Assembly (NCBI GenBank): GCA_050951845.1 | Contig: JBMNJV010000004.1 | Coordinates: forward strand, 186,001-250,000 | DNA: 64,000 bases | Origin: UBA5436 sp050951845 | GTDB lineage: Bacteria; Bacillota; Clostridia; Saccharofermentanales; DTU023 | Reading direction: 5' to 3' | In this document: one piece after another, positions 48,216 to 56,388 of the stretch | Layout of the letters: every line of letters starts with the position of its first letter | How positions within the stretch are numbered: the stretch's first letter is position 1 | Translations under genes and position numbers: made by a program | Notes under the pieces: generated by a model | Databases searched by the model: none | Told to the model about the DNA's origin: nothing | What the model saw: the letters and a program-made list of their open reading frames with translations, nothing else

Positions 48216-48987
48216 TGCAGCGATTCTTCTTAAACTTCTTATATGATATTCCGACAATAATTAACAATAACAGACTGATCAATTGTGATGTGGAAAATAT
48301 GCCGATAAAACCGCGCTGAATATCTCCCCGCATGAATTCAATCAAAAAACGGAATGGTGAATAAAGAAAAACATAGACGCTGATCAGTTGATAACCGTTT
48401 TTATGTTTGTTAAACAGGATCAGAAGCACGATAAAGATTATAAAACAATATATTGCTTCCAGCAGTTGAGTGGGAAACAGCTTAATGCCCGCAGGAGCAA
48501 TCGGCGAATGATTGAGTTGATAACCGAATGATTCACATGGAATCCCGTAACAACAACCTGCGGCTAAACAGCCAAGTCTGCCGAAACTATGGATTAAGGG
48601 GATAGCCGGAGTAAGATATAACAGAATCTTTTCCAGAGGTATCTTAAACTGGCGCGAGTATATTAATAACATTAAAAACGCACCGATTATTCCGCCGTAA
48701 AAAACATAACCTCCTTCCAGAATCCACACACCTAAAAGCTTGAAACCCTGACCGATTTGAAATGCTTTAATTAAATATCGCAGTCCGACAATGATGAAGA
48801 GTAATTTACCGCCGACGCCTGCACCGATCATCCCGTACAGGAAGCTGAAGACTACATCAGAAGCAAATTCCGGTTGATGTTTTTTTACCAGAAAATACGA
48901 TACGCACAATCCGAATAGCAAACCGATCACTATTAAAGTTCCGTATGACGGAATTTCGAGACCAAAAATTTCATAAGTAACACACAT
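48211..48987 (-). CDS. lgt: prolipoprotein diacylglyceryl transferase-family protein (Lgt-like)
   Basis: This 258-residue membrane protein has about 7 hydrophobic segments and Lgt-type features: 'GGYVFYGGIIGAFLMLLIYS', and near the C-terminus 'FLIEFMRGDIQRGFIGIFST', which holds the conserved arginine segment. The enzyme transfers diacylglycerol from phosphatidylglycerol to the lipobox cysteine of prolipoproteins. The usual signature GRxGNFxNxE is replaced by GRLGCLAAGCCYG, with three cysteines, a variant type seen in other anaerobes. Its activity is therefore less certain than for a canonical Lgt. Several lipoproteins in this window would be its substrates. It follows the ferredoxin gene by 69 bases on the same strand. 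Confidence 0.8.
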   Translation of the reverse strand: MCVTYEIFGLEIPSYGTLIVIGLLFGLCVSYFLVKKHQPEFASDVVFSFLYGMIGAGVGGKLLFIIVGLRYLIKAFQIGQGFKLLGVWILEGGYVFYGGIIGAFLMLLIYSRQFKIPLEKILLYLTPAIPLIHSFGRLGCLAAGCCYGIPCESFGYQLNHSPIAPAGIKLFPTQLLEAIYCFIIFIVLLILFNKHKNGYQLISVYVFLYSPFRFLIEFMRGDIQRGFIGIFSTSQLISLLLLIIVGISYKKFKKNRCN

Positions 48988-49056
48988 TATTTTTGCTTTC
49001 TAGTTATCCGGTTTTCTGAAGTTAAATAATCATAAACAATGAGGTTTAAATAATTC

Positions 49057-49968
49057 TTATTTATTGTCGTTATGAGCCTGAGCTTCAGATAAATTGTTGT
49101 TTTTATTTGCGAAACCGAACTTCAGAGCATTAACCGGACAAACCTCGATACATTCACCGCACCGGATACATTCTGCCGAGTTCGGCGTTTTATATGGTTC
49201 AACCTGCATTTTACACACGCCGGCACATCTTCCGCATTTGATACAGGCAGAAGAACATTCCATATAGTAGAAACTGATTTTATTGAACATGCCGTAAATT
49301 GCACCTAACGGACAAGCATATTTGCAGAAAAAACGGAATATTTTGCTTGAACAGAAAAGAGTAATTGCTAACAATAGTGTTTTCCAACTGAAAATAAAAC
49401 CGATAGCCTGACGCAGAGCAGGGTTGGTCAGGATTAAAGGGTAGCCGGCTTCCAAAGTGCCGGCAGGACATATCCATTTACAAAAAGCCGGAGAACTCAT
49501 TCCGAAGGCATCTTGGGTGAAAAGGGGAATAGCAAAAACAAAAACGACCAGTAAGACATATTTCAACCAAATTGCTTTTTTATGCACGGTTAATTTTACC
49601 TTGATTTTTTTGAGAGGTATTTTATGTAATAATTCCTGAATCCAACCGAAAGGACAAAGCCATCCGCAGAACCAGCGTCCCATTGTAATACCGAATAAAG
49701 CAATTAATCCGATTACATAAAAAGCGAGATTAAATTGATGTGAATTATTTACTGCTTGTAAAGAACCGATCGGACAAGCTCCCAGAGCACCGGGACATGA
49801 ATAACAATTCAAGACCGGAACACAAACGTTTTTCAGATTGCCTTTATAAATATTTCCGCTGATAAAATTTTTCCAATCACCATTAAAGATTAAGGCACCC
49901 ATTGCTTGGATCAACATGCGCTTTTTACGTTGTTTGGGAAGATTACCTTGTTTATTATTTCTTTTCAT
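49057..49968 (-). CDS. NapH/NosR-like membrane 4Fe-4S protein
   Basis: This 303-residue protein is assigned to start at ATG 49968 (MKRNNKQGN), after an AAAGAG site; the longer frame to 50025 would overlap the CXXC peptide gene. It has 4-5 membrane segments and two kinds of iron-sulfur motif: membrane-side motifs CSCPGALGACPIG-like, 'WFCGWLCPFGWIQELL' and 'KYACPLGAIYG', and a C-terminal double ferredoxin domain with CIKCGRCAGVC and CIRCGECIEVCPVN. Such proteins pass electrons across or along the membrane. The gene order TlpA-like, CD1871A-type peptide, this gene is a recurrent clostridial set, pointing to electron supply for an extracytoplasmic thiol-disulfide pathway. Confidence 0.88.
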   Translation of the reverse strand: MKRNNKQGNLPKQRKKRMLIQAMGALIFNGDWKNFISGNIYKGNLKNVCVPVLNCYSCPGALGACPIGSLQAVNNSHQFNLAFYVIGLIALFGITMGRWFCGWLCPFGWIQELLHKIPLKKIKVKLTVHKKAIWLKYVLLVVFVFAIPLFTQDAFGMSSPAFCKWICPAGTLEAGYPLILTNPALRQAIGFIFSWKTLLLAITLFCSSKIFRFFCKYACPLGAIYGMFNKISFYYMECSSACIKCGRCAGVCKMQVEPYKTPNSAECIRCGECIEVCPVNALKFGFANKNNNLSEAQAHNDNK

Positions 49969-49997
49969 ATTAACTCTTTTCTGATACCATTTCTGAA

Positions 49998-50159
49998 CTA
50001 TCCTATTCCGATGCAGTCCAAACAAATGTTAACGGCATTACGCAAAACTATCTGCACTTCGCCTCGCATAATACCGTAAGCAATTGACAAAAAGATCAAT
50101 ACCAAGAGAATATTACGAACAATTTTAATTCTTAATTTATTTGTCTTTTCATTCATCAT
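49998..50159 (-). CDS. CD1871A-family CXXC motif-containing small membrane protein
   Basis: This gene is too small for routine calling. It encodes 53 residues: a basic start 'MMNEKTNKLRIKIVRNI', a single membrane helix 'LLVLIFLSIAYGIMRGEVQI', and an end with 'NICLDCIGIG' carrying the CxxC motif. I recognise the CD1871A-type family, regularly located between a TlpA-like thiol-disulfide protein and a NapH-like ferredoxin protein. AGGATGTG precedes the ATG. The CxxC on the extracytoplasmic or membrane face may relay electrons between the two neighbours. Its precise role is unproven. Confidence 0.85.
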   Translation of the reverse strand: MMNEKTNKLRIKIVRNILLVLIFLSIAYGIMRGEVQIVLRNAVNICLDCIGIG

Positions 50160-50183
50160 GTTCACATCCTAAATCCTGAAAAT

Positions 50184-50220
50184 ATAAAACCGGCCATAAT
50201 TGGTATTATAGCCAGTTTTA
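50184..50220 (-). terminator. reverse-strand terminator-like hairpin after the TlpA gene
   Basis: On the reverse strand AAAACTGGC pairs with GCCGGTTTT (one G-U pair), extended by an inner TATAAT/ATTATG stem, followed by ATATTTT. It lies between the TlpA-like gene and the CXXC peptide gene, so it may lower downstream expression. Confidence 0.65.
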
Positions 50221-50270
50221 TAAATTGTTAATAGCTGAATAGATATTTTAGCTTTTGTAGATTTTTTAAT

Positions 50271-50981
50271 TTATTTAGCTTGATCTAAGGCTGAATTGAT
50301 CAGATTTGAAAAATCATCGTAACTTCTCATGCCGACGATGAAGTCACCGATTACATTGCCTTCCGGATCAATCAAAATTGTTGTAGGAATGGATTGAATT
50401 TGATTTTGAAGCATGATCTCGTTTATTTGCTTGTTAATTTTTATATTAGGATATTCAACTGCAGAGTCAGCTAAAAGACTATTGGCAACATCCAAAATCT
50501 CCTGATCATCTTCAAATACATCAGTTGCAATACCTAAAAATTGAACTTTCTGACCGGCAAAGTCTCTTGCCAATTTACCTAAATCGGGTAATTCTGCCCT
50601 GCAAGGCGGACACCAGGTTGCCCAGACATTTACCAGGGTTAAATTGCCTTTGGCAAAATAATCTTGCGAATTAAAATTATTACCTGCCAAATCAGTAGAT
50701 TCAAAAAACCAGATGTTGTCAGATGTTGATTCCGAGCTTGCAGAGTCTTCGGCTGCGCTTGTTTTTTGTTCAGAACGATCGTCTGCCTGAGCTTCAGTAT
50801 GCTGATCGGTTTCTCCGGCCTCGGATTCAGTAACTGTTTCAAGTGAATCTGTACTATGTTCTTGTTTTTTTCCAGTTGTGTTTTGAGTTTTATTTTGAGT
50901 TTTGTCTTTTGCCGATGCACAAGCACTGACGATAAGAGCTGAAATTAAGACTGCCAGAATAATAGTTGTTATTTTTTTCAT
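50271..50981 (-). CDS. TlpA/ResA-like thiol-disulfide oxidoreductase lipoprotein
   Basis: This 236-residue protein has a lipoprotein signal (lipobox VSAC, Cys21), a long Ser/Thr/Glu/Gln-rich spacer (22-90), and a thioredoxin-like domain with the active site ATWCPPC, Cys124 and Cys127. The fold ends with 'IQSIPTTILIDPEGNVIGDF', the cis-proline region of the family. It should work outside the cytoplasmic membrane, reducing or shuffling disulfides. AGGAGG lies 9 bases before the ATG. Downstream come the CD1871A-type peptide and the NapH-like protein, likely electron donors. The mature part is about the usual length for the family. Confidence 0.93.
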   Translation of the reverse strand: MKKITTIILAVLISALIVSACASAKDKTQNKTQNTTGKKQEHSTDSLETVTESEAGETDQHTEAQADDRSEQKTSAAEDSASSESTSDNIWFFESTDLAGNNFNSQDYFAKGNLTLVNVWATWCPPCRAELPDLGKLARDFAGQKVQFLGIATDVFEDDQEILDVANSLLADSAVEYPNIKINKQINEIMLQNQIQSIPTTILIDPEGNVIGDFIVGMRSYDDFSNLINSALDQAK

Positions 50982-51062
50982 ATGTTTATTCCTCCTAGAA
51001 TAATGTTATTGCACTTGTTAACAGTTTATTGAACAAAAACAATCTGCGATAATGTCAACATG

Positions 51063-51251
51063 TAGTGTGAGTGTCGCCGTTTCATTCCTTGAGGTTATTC
51101 CTCGTACAGGAGAGTGGTGCCTCACCTCTTGTGGCAGTTCACGAATGAGCTGGATGTTGAGACTAAGGTCTACTCCGTCTGTCCAAGGAGGTTGTGAGCC
51201 GCAGGATGCGTGAGGAATTCACCTACAAATATATTTTTAACGAGGTGACTC
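51063..51251 (+). ncRNA. candidate bridge RNA region of the IS110 element
   Basis: In the IS110 group, the 5' non-coding end is known to encode a structured bridge RNA whose loops pair with target and donor DNA. This region shows several short stem-loops: GAGG with CCTC around TTATT at about 51093, and GAG/GTG pairing with CAC/CTC at about 51112-51131. It is GC-richer than its flanks. No precise ends or loop assignments can be made by eye. Confidence 0.5.
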
Positions 51252-52439
51252 ATGTACTATCTTGGTATTGACATTGGAAAGAACCATCACGAAGCAGGTT
51301 TCATCAAAGATAACGGAAACCATGTCGGTAAATCCCTACGGTTTGCTAATACAGAGGAAGGTTTTCAATCGCTCATCAGTTTTATTGAAAACCGACTTCC
51401 AGAAGAAGAATCCTTTTCTATTGGTATGGAAGCTACCGGACATTACTGGATAGCCCTGTACTCATTTTTGTCTGCTCAAGGGTTCACACTACACGTCATC
51501 AACCCTATTCAATCAGACAGCTTGAGAAACTTCCATATCCGTCAACAAAAAACGGATTCTGTTGACTGCTTTCTTGTGGCAGAAGTCATTCGCTTCGGAA
51601 ATTTTACGGAAACTAAGTTAGCTGACGAAGATATTCTCGTTCTGCGTAATCTTGCTCGTTTCCGTGAATCTCTCAAAGATTCTTGTGCTGACTATAAACG
51701 CCAAGTCATTACCGTCTTGGATCAGGTCTTCCCGGAATATGATCAGCTCTTTTCCAATGTCTTTGGTGAGAGTTCAAAAGCGTTTCTCAAAACATATGGG
51801 ACACCGGAACAGGTCATCGATGTCAATACGAAATCCCTTGCTACCTTGCTCAGAAAAGCAAGTAGAGGTCATCATAGCACAGCTAAAGCTAGAGAAATTA
51901 AATCGCTTGCCGCTCGTTCTGTAGGAGTAACTCTTTGCTCCGATGCCTTTGCTTTCCAAATCAAAATCCTCATTGAGGAAATTGAGTTTACAGAGAAACA
52001 AATCAAAGAAATCGAGAAAAAGATTGAAAAACAACTAAAAAAGCTGAATTCCGTGATCCTTACCATCCCGGGTGTAGGACCCGCTACCGGGGCTATCATT
52101 CTTGGTGAAATCGGCGATATTAACCGTTTCTCTAATCCTAAAAAGTTGGTTGCTTTTGCCGGTATTGATCCCACAGCATACCAGTCAGGTAACTTTATCG
52201 GTGCCAATAATCGCTTATCTAAAAAAGGATCACCCTATCTCAGACGGGCAGTTTGGATGTCAGCCGTTGTTGCTTCACGGTCAGATCCTGTCTTTAAGGC
52301 CTTCTACGAGAAAAAACGACGGGAAGGTAAAGCACATGGGACAGCGATCGGGGCAGTTGCCAGGAAGTTACTTTACACCATCCACGCTGTTCTTAAGACG
52401 AATAAGCCGTACGAGATACGCTGGGACACCATAGAATAA
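51252..52439 (+). CDS. IS110-family transposase (DEDD)
   Basis: This 395-residue protein has an N-terminal RuvC-like DEDD domain with GIDIGK (Asp7), GMEATGHY (Glu) and 'QQKTDSVDCFLVAEVIRFGN' (the two late Asp). The C-terminal half is the Tnp_20 domain: 'SVILTIPGVGPATGAIILGE', then 'NPKKLVAFAGIDPTAYQSGN', with the catalytic serine region in 'SKKGSPYLRRAVWMSAVVA'. These enzymes form recombination products without hairpins or long inverted repeats, guided by a bridge RNA. GAGGTGA precedes the ATG. The frame is intact, so the element may still be mobile. Confidence 0.97.
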   Translation: MYYLGIDIGKNHHEAGFIKDNGNHVGKSLRFANTEEGFQSLISFIENRLPEEESFSIGMEATGHYWIALYSFLSAQGFTLHVINPIQSDSLRNFHIRQQKTDSVDCFLVAEVIRFGNFTETKLADEDILVLRNLARFRESLKDSCADYKRQVITVLDQVFPEYDQLFSNVFGESSKAFLKTYGTPEQVIDVNTKSLATLLRKASRGHHSTAKAREIKSLAARSVGVTLCSDAFAFQIKILIEEIEFTEKQIKEIEKKIEKQLKKLNSVILTIPGVGPATGAIILGEIGDINRFSNPKKLVAFAGIDPTAYQSGNFIGANNRLSKKGSPYLRRAVWMSAVVASRSDPVFKAFYEKKRREGKAHGTAIGAVARKLLYTIHAVLKTNKPYEIRWDTIE

Positions 52440-52756
52440 CGTCTTTTTTAGAAATTCTTTGCTGCTGATTTTTCGCCCATCTTCCTTCAGGGGCTTGTTC
52501 GCATACTCTTTTTGTTCAATATTCTGTTGTCAAAGTACAATTTTGTCTGTTCTTCAGACTGTCAACCTGCTATTTATTTTTGCCTAATTTTCACTTGACT
52601 TTTAATAGCTGGTCTCCTGTTTCAGTTGTCTATACTACGAAGATGAATATACTATATAATTAATTAAATTGATAAAAAGTTTTATATGTTACGCATTCTT
52701 TTCAAATTGTTATATATTCTTGAATAAAAGAAAAAACATTTAGTCAGGAGATCAAA
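52440..52756. other. IS110 3' end and AT-rich spacer
   Basis: The first 130 bp belong to the right end of the insertion sequence. The rest is AT-rich and holds no gene that I can support. AGGAG at 52746 is the ribosome site of the next gene. Confidence 0.5.
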
Positions 52757-53035
52757 ATGGACTTTATCAGAGATAAAAACAGAATATATTCTTTAGATGA
52801 ATACGGTAAATTATTGGCAGAGATTACTTATGTCGATCTGGATGAATCAACAGTTGAAGCTGATCATACTTATGTCGATCCCAGCTTAAGAGGACATGGA
52901 ATAGCTGAACAATTGGTGGAGGCTCTGGTCGAGGAAATTCAAAGTCAAGGTAAAAAAATTAAACCGACGTGCATATATGTGGTGACACTTTTCAAAATGA
53001 AACCGGATAAATACGGTTTTATTGCTGCTGATTAA
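52757..53035 (+). CDS. small GNAT-type N-acetyltransferase (YjdJ-like)
   Basis: This 92-residue protein is of the short GNAT_acetyltr (PF14542-like, YjdJ/YidJ) type: 'NRIYSLDEYGKLLAEITYVD', then the acetyl-CoA loop 'DPSLRGHGIAEQLVEALVEE' with R-G-x-G-I-A, and a strand ending 'IKPTCIYVVTLFKMKPDKYG', where the Cys is typical of this family. These proteins may acetylate small amines; the substrate is unknown. AGGAG lies 6 bases before the ATG. It is convergent with the next gene, only 3 bases apart, so they probably share no promoter. Confidence 0.88.
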   Translation: MDFIRDKNRIYSLDEYGKLLAEITYVDLDESTVEADHTYVDPSLRGHGIAEQLVEALVEEIQSQGKKIKPTCIYVVTLFKMKPDKYGFIAAD

Positions 53036-53038
53036 CTT

Positions 53039-54043
53039 TTAATCTTCCGCTTTTGTGTCAACTAAATCTTCATCTTCGAAAATCAGATGATATTTTTTGG
53101 GTGCAATTTCTTCGATACCTAAACGTTGTTTGATGTGATCAGAAATTGTCAGTTTACGGTTGCCGAATGCAATGTCCTTAGAATCTATATACTTAAACAT
53201 TTCACGCGGTGATATTTCCAATAATTGAGGAGTTTCAAAGAAATTTTCCAGCATGCTGAGGGATTTTATCAGGTAATAGCCGTCACAAATTCTTTCATCA
53301 ATGGTAGCGACCATATCAATTACTTCGCGCCATTCAATTTCACCGTTTTTACCTTTGAATGGTTTGTCATATATTTTTCCCAAGGTGATGAAAACCGAGT
53401 TTGTACCGAATTCATATAAATGATGAAAAGGTGCATTTCCGCCTATACTGCCTAAATGTGAGAGAAACACCGATGAATACAGAGGAATGATATCGATCAA
53501 TGCTTTCGGCATCCAACCGTGAAAATCAAGCCAGCGCAAAGTTGCCAGAACAAATCGTAAAAACCAGCGTGGTGTTTTGGCAAAGAAAGAAATCAATTTG
53601 TCATCGGATTTTTGTTCTTGGGACTCGCGGATCAATTCTACTTGAGCTTTCATTTTTTCGGCTACGGTATTTATATTATCGTCTTCGGTCATAACAACTT
53701 TGGCAATTGACTCATAAGCCTGATCTGATAAATCAAGTTTAACGACATATAAACCTTCGAATCCCTTATGTTCGTAAATTCTGCGTCCGGCTATAAAGCG
53801 GTTTAGTTTTGGACGTAATACAAATATATTTAAAAAAGAAGCCATCAAAATATTAAACAGGGTGATTCGTTCACCTTGTTTACGCCTTTTTTTGATATAA
53901 TCTCGAATTGGCTTGACTTCAATCGTGTTTTGATAATAAATGACTGATTCATTACGGGAACGCATCAGATAAGGCATGATGTGATTCATCGGATCGCCGT
54001 CGGTTATTAATATTCCATCTTTACGTTTTTTACCTAAGCACAT
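53039..54043 (-). CDS. 2-oxoacid dehydrogenase acyltransferase-like protein lacking the usual catalytic His
   Basis: This 334-residue protein has no lipoyl or E1-binding domain, only a catalytic-type acyltransferase region: 'TLFNILMASFLNIFVLRPKL', 'YVVKLDLSD', and the end motif DERICDGYYLIKSL. In true dihydrolipoyl acyltransferases and chloramphenicol acetyltransferases this motif is DHRxxDG, where His and Asp are needed. Here the His is Glu250, while Asp254 and Gly255 remain. Similar free-standing proteins in Firmicutes are often annotated as E2 but are not part of a complex. No E1 or E3 genes are nearby. Function unknown. It may act as an acyl-binding or structural protein. Confidence 0.7.
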   Translation of the reverse strand: MCLGKKRKDGILITDGDPMNHIMPYLMRSRNESVIYYQNTIEVKPIRDYIKKRRKQGERITLFNILMASFLNIFVLRPKLNRFIAGRRIYEHKGFEGLYVVKLDLSDQAYESIAKVVMTEDDNINTVAEKMKAQVELIRESQEQKSDDKLISFFAKTPRWFLRFVLATLRWLDFHGWMPKALIDIIPLYSSVFLSHLGSIGGNAPFHHLYEFGTNSVFITLGKIYDKPFKGKNGEIEWREVIDMVATIDERICDGYYLIKSLSMLENFFETPQLLEISPREMFKYIDSKDIAFGNRKLTISDHIKQRLGIEEIAPKKYHLIFEDEDLVDTKAED

Positions 54044-54238
54044 TAATATGTCTCCTCTTTATAATTAAGTGTCTCAAGGATTAATTTTCAATAATCTTAT
54101 AATTAAAGGTAAGTATAGCACAAAAAATTAAAACCAATTTATGAATTTGAATCAGATTTCAAGTGTTTATAAGTTTAATTATGTGACATTTTTGCAGTTT
54201 CGATAAGAAGAAAAAAATCCGAAGCATTTTCAAAGCGG

Positions 54239-54268
54239 TTGCACATTTTTGTTTTAATATGTGATAAT
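54239..54268 (+). promoter_or_regulatory. promoter of the site-2 protease / scp block
   Basis: TTGCAC (54239-54244) and GATAAT (54263-54268) with 18-base spacing, about 35 bases upstream of the protease start codon. Confidence 0.55.
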
Positions 54269-54301
54269 ACTTTATAAATCAGAAATAAATTGAGGTGCTT
54301 C

Positions 54302-55009
54302 ATGCCGCGAATCGATATACAGCAAATTTTGATCAGAATGTTAGTGTTGACTTTATCTTTGTCGACTCATGAATATGCACATGCCAGAATGGCTTATCAT
54401 TTAGGAGATGACACAGCGGAACGTCAGGGCAGACTGACCTTGAATCCGCTGAAACACCTGGATCCGTTAGGTACTTTGGCTTTCATTGTTGCAGGTTTCG
54501 GTTGGGCACGTCCGGTTCCGGTTAATCCTGCAAGATTTGATCGTAATAAAGTTAAAAACATGCGTAGCGGAATGATGCGTGTGGCTTTAGCCGGTCCGGT
54601 TTCCAATTTGATTATCGCTTTTATAGCCAACCTGATTTATCAAATCTTAAATTTTGTTTTAATTGCTTTTAAAGTAACGACCAATACAGGTATTGCCGGA
54701 ATGATCGATATCTTCTATTTAATATTAATTGCTTTTTATACATCGAATATTTCTTTGGCACTATTTAATATGCTGCCGATACCTCCGTTAGACGGCTCAA
54801 GAGTTTTAGGCGGTTTTTTGTCGGATCGTGCTTATTACAAATATATGTCCGTTCAACAATATTCAATGTTTATTCTATTTGCTTTGATAGTTTTCGGCGG
54901 CGGTATTCTGGGCAGAATTCTCGGGTATGTTGCGCTTCCGATTGACTATATTTTGCGGAAACCGGTGGATTGGTTATTTAATGCTTTGAACAAGGCTATA
55001 CTCGGATAA
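54302..55009 (+). CDS. site-2 protease (M50) family membrane metalloprotease
   Basis: This 235-residue protein starts at ATG 54302 (MPRIDIQQ) after TGAGGTG; the TTG at 54290 lies before that site. It has zinc motif HEYAH (His23-His27) in the first membrane segment, the family motif 'RQGRLTLNPLKHLDPLGTLA', and the distal NMLPIPPLDGSR with the third ligand Asp. It is the short, PDZ-less type common in Firmicutes next to scpA. It would cleave membrane-spanning substrates inside the bilayer. No anti-sigma factor gene is nearby, so the substrate is unknown. It is in a probable operon with scpA (1-base gap). Confidence 0.93.
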   Translation: MPRIDIQQILIRMLVLTLSLSTHEYAHARMAYHLGDDTAERQGRLTLNPLKHLDPLGTLAFIVAGFGWARPVPVNPARFDRNKVKNMRSGMMRVALAGPVSNLIIAFIANLIYQILNFVLIAFKVTTNTGIAGMIDIFYLILIAFYTSNISLALFNMLPIPPLDGSRVLGGFLSDRAYYKYMSVQQYSMFILFALIVFGGGILGRILGYVALPIDYILRKPVDWLFNALNKAILG

Positions 55010-55010
55010 T

Positions 55011-55844
55011 ATGAAACAGTTTTTGTCTGTGAAAATCACTGAATATGAAAGTCCGCTGGATTTAATTTATCGTTTGATCGAAGTGAATCAGGTTGACATT
55101 TATCATATCCCGATTGCTGATATTACGGAACAATACATCTCGGTTATAGAAAGTAGTTCTTTAGCCGAATTAGATATGGAATTGGCTAGTGAATTTTTGG
55201 TAATGGCGGCAACATTGATGCAAATCAAATCCGCAATGCTTTTGCCGGATGCAAAATCGGATTCAAATGATGAAGATTATTCCGATCCGCGAGAAGAATT
55301 GGTCTTGCGTTTGTTGGCATATCGCAGAAATAAACAATTGGCACTTGAATTAGAGAAAAATTATGCGATTAATCAAGGTTCATATTTAAAAATTGCGTCA
55401 TCAGCTTCTTCACTCGGTTTGAGCATTGATATTGTAGAAGATAAAATATCATCGGAAAAATTTGCACAAGCTGTTGATAGTTTAATTCAAAGAAATAAAA
55501 TCAGATTCAGTGATCAAAATCAGAGGATCAGACAATTATTAAAACGTGAAAAATTTTCGGTTAAAGATAAAATGCTTGAAATCGTCAAAAGAGTATTTCA
55601 CAAAAGCAGAATGTTTTTCAGCGAACTGTTTCCGATAGCAAAAACTTCCAAAGCTGAAAGAGTCAGCGGTTTTCTGGCAATTCTGGAATTGATACGTCAG
55701 GACAAGCTCAGGGTGAAGCAATCAAGTCCTTTTGCGGTGATGATGATTGAATTGGAACCTGAAGTGAAAAATGATATAGAAAACGGATCAGCAGATTTGA
55801 TGCATGACGTTGCTGAAAAAGGTGGTGAATTAATTGAAAAATGA
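55011..55844 (+). CDS. scpA: segregation and condensation protein A
   Basis: This 277-residue protein has the ScpA pattern: N-terminal 'ITEYESPLDLIYRLIEVNQV' and 'DIYHIPIADITEQYI', the middle 'ELASEFLVMAATLMQIKSAM' followed by LLP, and the winged-helix C-terminus 'SKAERVSGFLAILELIRQDK'. ScpA is the kleisin of the SMC complex and links SMC heads with ScpB for chromosome segregation. ScpB follows with an 11-base overlap, as usual. Codon use matches the core genes around it. Confidence 0.97.
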   Translation: MKQFLSVKITEYESPLDLIYRLIEVNQVDIYHIPIADITEQYISVIESSSLAELDMELASEFLVMAATLMQIKSAMLLPDAKSDSNDEDYSDPREELVLRLLAYRRNKQLALELEKNYAINQGSYLKIASSASSLGLSIDIVEDKISSEKFAQAVDSLIQRNKIRFSDQNQRIRQLLKREKFSVKDKMLEIVKRVFHKSRMFFSELFPIAKTSKAERVSGFLAILELIRQDKLRVKQSSPFAVMMIELEPEVKNDIENGSADLMHDVAEKGGELIEK

Positions 55845-56385
55845 TTCTGAAGCATTAGCTGTGATTGAAGCAATCTTGTTTGCTGCAGGCGATCCGGTAA
55901 GTGCGGAAACCCTTGCCGTGATTACCGAGTTATCCCTGACGGAAATTAATGACTTATGTAATCGCCTGAAAATACGCTATCAAGAATGTGCTGAGTCGGG
56001 ATTACTCTTAAAACAAATGGAAAACACTTATTGTATTACTACCAAACCGGAATATAAGGAATATATGGCGAGGTTGTTCAGACCGCAGCATTTACCGAGT
56101 TTATCAAATGCGGCATATGAAACTTTGGCTGCAATTGCTTACAACCAACCTGTGACCAAAGCTCAGATTGAATTAATCAGAGGAGTTAATTCGGATAGTA
56201 TAGTGAATCGCTTGGTTGAACGCGGTTATGTTGTTGAAACGGGTAACCTTGATTTGCCCGGAAAACCTGCGGTTTTCTCCACAACAAAGAAATTTTTGCT
56301 GGAATTCGGTTTGAAAACCACATCGGAGCTGCCAAGTGTAGATTTGTTAATGTACGAAAATATAGAGCGTTTACAAGAGGAGTAG
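55834..56385 (+). CDS. scpB: segregation and condensation protein B
   Basis: The gene encodes 183 residues and starts with TTG at 55834 (MKNDSEALAV), because GGTGGTG lies 8 or so bases upstream and no ATG is at hand; the overlap with scpA is 11 bases. Two winged-helix domains are evident: 'VIEAILFAAGDPVSAETLAV' and 'LPSLSNAAYETLAAIAYNQP', then 'VTKAQIELIRGVNSDSIVNR' with RGY and a closing 'FSTTKKFLLEFGLKTTSELP'. ScpB dimers bind ScpA and SMC. The cytidylate kinase gene begins 4 bases after the stop, so this belongs to the same operon. Confidence 0.97.
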   Translation: MKNDSEALAVIEAILFAAGDPVSAETLAVITELSLTEINDLCNRLKIRYQECAESGLLLKQMENTYCITTKPEYKEYMARLFRPQHLPSLSNAAYETLAAIAYNQPVTKAQIELIRGVNSDSIVNRLVERGYVVETGNLDLPGKPAVFSTTKKFLLEFGLKTTSELPSVDLLMYENIERLQEE

Positions 56386-56388
56386 TAT

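Larger units (their letters stand above)
51053..52569 (+). mobile_element. IS110-family insertion sequence (borders approximate)
   Basis: It contains the transposase gene, a 190-bp non-coding 5' region and a 120-bp 3' region. TGTCAACATG at 51053-51062 and TGTCAACCTG at 52560-52569 match at 9 of 10 bases and may be the short core repeats that flank IS110 elements; this sets a size of about 1.5 kb, normal for the family. IS110 elements have no terminal inverted repeats, so the borders are inferred. It sits between the redox cluster and a GNAT gene and disrupts neither. Confidence 0.75.

Noticed and set aside
54290..54302. TTG start for the site-2 protease
   Set aside because: The TGAGGTG ribosome site overlaps that codon. 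ATG 54302 is placed correctly after it.
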